This document shows positions 6,858 through 8,279 of a DNA stretch of 8,279 bases, in pieces. The position numbers and the translations under genes are program-made. Under the pieces are notes generated by a model. That model was not told the origin of the DNA. It did no database searches and worked only from the letters and a program-made list of their open reading frames with translations. This stretch comes from Tannerella sp. (lineage in GTDB: Bacteria; Bacteroidota; Bacteroidia; Bacteroidales; Tannerellaceae). The stretch covers positions 1-8,279 of the forward strand of contig JAISOP010000281.1 of the NCBI GenBank assembly GCA_031275525.1, written 5' to 3'. Position 1 is the stretch's first letter. The number at the start of each line of letters is the position of its first letter.

Positions 6858-8084
6858 ATGAAAAGTAATCGCAGGGATTTTATGAAAGCCGCCGCAGCCG
6901 GTGGCTTGGGAGCAAGTTTTTTAGTCTCGGGCGCCTTTGCCCGGGATATGCACGATGCTGCGGGGGGGTTGAAAATTACGGCCCTAAGACCGATTTTTTC
7001 CGGAAGGAATCTTTTTGTGAAGGTTGAAACCGACAAAGGCCTTTACGGCCTGGGCGACGGGTCGTTGAATACGCGTACCACGGCGGTGGCCGCAGCGCTG
7101 AAGTCGATCGAACCGGTGATCCTCGGCCAGGACCCGTTTCGTATAGAGCACCTCTGGCAGGACCTTTTCCGCGGCACTTTCTGGCGGGGAGGCCCCGTAC
7201 TCCTCTCCGCGCTCTCGGCCGTCGATATGGCGCTCTGGGACCTCAAGGGCAAGGCCTTAAATACGCCGGTGTATAACCTGCTGGGCGGCAAGTGCCGGGA
7301 AAAGATACGCATGTATAGCGGTTGTGGAGGTTCCACGCCGGACGAGTTGTGCCGCAATGCCGAAAAAACGATGGCCCGGGGCTTTACCGTCCTTCGCATC
7401 TGTCCGCACGACGGATTGGTGGACGGACGTTATGAACCCGGCCATCAAATCCGCGAGAGCGTGAAGTGTATGCGGGCGCTAAGAAAGGCGGTCGGGGAAG
7501 AGGTAGAAATCATATTTGAATGCCATACGCGCTTTACGCCGGTGCGTGCCGTCGAACTGTGCAACGCGATTGCGGAGTACAGGCCGGTCTATGTAGAAGA
7601 CCCCCTGCGGGCCGACAGCCCGGAGTCCTACCGAACGCTCCGTTCCCATACCCACGTTCCGCTGGGCACAGGCGAGAAACTTGGCGCCCCCTGGGATTAT
7701 AAGACCCTTATCGAGGAAGACCTTGTGGACTACCTTCGCACCGATGTCTGTAACTGCGGGGGAATAAGCGCCATGCGGAAAATAGCCGCATACGGCGAGA
7801 CCCATTATTTAGAGATGGCGCCTCACGGCCTGCCCAGCGCAATTGGGATGATGGCCGCACTCCATGTCGATTTATCGATTCCCAACCTCTATGTTCAGGA
7901 AGGAGGCCTGTACAGTAACGTCGGTTCCCATTTAACGGCAGACGGTGAAATCAAGGATGGATTTGCGATCATTGGCGATTCGCCCGGTTTGGGAGTAAAG
8001 CTTGACGAAAGCCGGTGCCCGCCGTTTTCAACATACGAACATCCCCACTGGCGCCGTGAAGACGGCGCCGTACAGGACTGGTAA
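6858..8084 (+). CDS. Tat-exported enolase-superfamily enzyme, galactonate dehydratase-like (mandelate racemase subgroup)
   Basis: This is probably a Mg2+-dependent dehydratase (or racemase) of a sugar acid, acting outside the cytoplasm. Of 408 residues, 1-28 form a twin-arginine signal (NRRDFMK, then a small hydrophobic stretch, cleavage likely after AFA28); the ATG at 6858 is chosen because the next ATG, 6882, would lose the RR. The N-terminal capping domain spans about 38-150 and includes the complete mandelate racemase/muconate lactonizing signature (118-143, ALSAVDMALWDLKGKALN..). In the barrel, likely metal ligands are E221, E247 and E273, the acid/base histidines H223 and H323, and E348. 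Their spacing equals that of E. coli DgoD as I remember it (D183, E209, E235, H185, H285, E310). The C-terminal HPHWRREDGAVQDW also resembles DgoD. The first ligand is Glu instead of the usual Asp. The substrate could be another aldonic or uronic acid. It stands apart from susCD behind a terminator and the repeat array. Confidence 0.88.
   Translation: MKSNRRDFMKAAAAGGLGASFLVSGAFARDMHDAAGGLKITALRPIFSGRNLFVKVETDKGLYGLGDGSLNTRTTAVAAALKSIEPVILGQDPFRIEHLWQDLFRGTFWRGGPVLLSALSAVDMALWDLKGKALNTPVYNLLGGKCREKIRMYSGCGGSTPDELCRNAEKTMARGFTVLRICPHDGLVDGRYEPGHQIRESVKCMRALRKAVGEEVEIIFECHTRFTPVRAVELCNAIAEYRPVYVEDPLRADSPESYRTLRSHTHVPLGTGEKLGAPWDYKTLIEEDLVDYLRTDVCNCGGISAMRKIAAYGETHYLEMAPHGLPSAIGMMAALHVDLSIPNLYVQEGGLYSNVGSHLTADGEIKDGFAIIGDSPGLGVKLDESRCPPFSTYEHPHWRREDGAVQDW
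8050..8069 (+). other. GC-rich hairpin inside the 3' end of the enzyme gene
   Basis: GGCGCCGT (8050-8057) and ACGGCGCC (8062-8069) form a perfect 8-bp stem with a GAAG tetraloop, ending 12 bases before the stop codon. No T-tract follows, so it is not a standard terminator, but it may stabilise the mRNA 3' end. The bases also encode the conserved WRREDGAV tail, so coding constraint could explain it. Confidence 0.4.
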
Positions 8085-8217
8085 GAGGATCGACACACGG
8101 TACGGTTTTATGCCGGACCGGTTCTGTATCGTTCTGTCCCGCCGCGGCCTAAAAGACCTAAGGAGTTGTCAAGAAATAAACCATCCGAATTTACGGGAAA
8201 TGTTTTTTGCAGTACAA

Positions 8218-8263
8218 AGCCCGAAAATGTGCGCATACCGGGGTATGTAATCATTTTCGGGCT
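8218..8263. repeat. nested inverted repeat downstream of the enzyme gene
   Basis: AGCCCGAAAATG (8218-8229) pairs perfectly with CATTTTCGGGCT (8252-8263), a 12-bp outer stem. Inside lies a second stem, CATAC (8234-8238) with GTATG (8243-8247), separated from the outer one by a four-by-four internal loop. Neither strand has a clear T-tract beyond it, so it is not a textbook terminator. It sits 133 bases after the enzyme stop in a 195-base tail (8085-8279) where I see no convincing gene. It could be a transcript-end structure or the leader of a gene beyond the window. Confidence 0.7.
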
Positions 8264-8279
8264 GAAGGAATGCGAAAAA

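Noticed and set aside
8110..8250. Small plus-strand ORF after the enzyme gene (ATG 8110 to TAA 8250)
   Set aside because: Its 46 codons have no recognisable motif, there is no ribosome site, and the 3' part is made of the inverted repeat.

Overview
The window looks like a chromosomal segment of a Bacteroidota (Bacteroidales-type) bacterium. The evidence is a FecR-type anti-sigma factor followed by a SusC/SusD outer-membrane pair, A-rich translation starts with little Shine-Dalgarno sequence, and one exact match to the Bacteroides -7 promoter box (TAnnTTTG). Gene content is typical of a glycan-uptake (PUL-like) locus under ECF sigma/anti-sigma trans-envelope control. The cognate sigma gene and any glycoside hydrolases are not in the window.

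Layout: 94-1323(+) FecR-family anti-sigma factor; 1324-1464 spacer; 1465-4761(+) SusC-type TonB-dependent transporter with an N-terminal STN signalling domain; 4792-6402(+) SusD-type surface lipoprotein; 6424-6449 strong intrinsic terminator closing the susCD transcript; 6461-6796 tandem array of 17 units with an exact 20-bp period; 6797-6849 two short direct-repeat pairs; 6858-8084(+) a Tat-signal-bearing enolase-superfamily enzyme resembling galactonate dehydratase; 8218-8263 a large nested inverted repeat near the window end. All genes are on the + strand.

How it works together (inference from the families): SusD captures a glycan at the surface and SusC imports it. The STN domain of SusC reports transport to the periplasmic part of FecR, which releases an ECF sigma factor that activates susCD. 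The dehydratase-like enzyme would act on a sugar acid in the periplasm. It is cut off from susCD by a terminator and the repeat array, so it is probably a separate transcription unit.

The two most interesting observations are non-coding. First, the fecR-susC spacer carries a hairpin whose T-tract lies only on the minus strand, plus a minus-strand TAnnTTTG box overlapping the susC start. Together they outline an antisense RNA of about 85-90 nt over the susC leader, the layout of DonS-type cis-antisense sRNAs known from Bacteroides fragilis PULs. Second, the 20-bp array has inverted-repeat arms at its unit junctions that change in concert (AACA/TGTT, then AATA/TATT, then ATTA/TAAT), which suggests that the dyad or hairpin itself is maintained.
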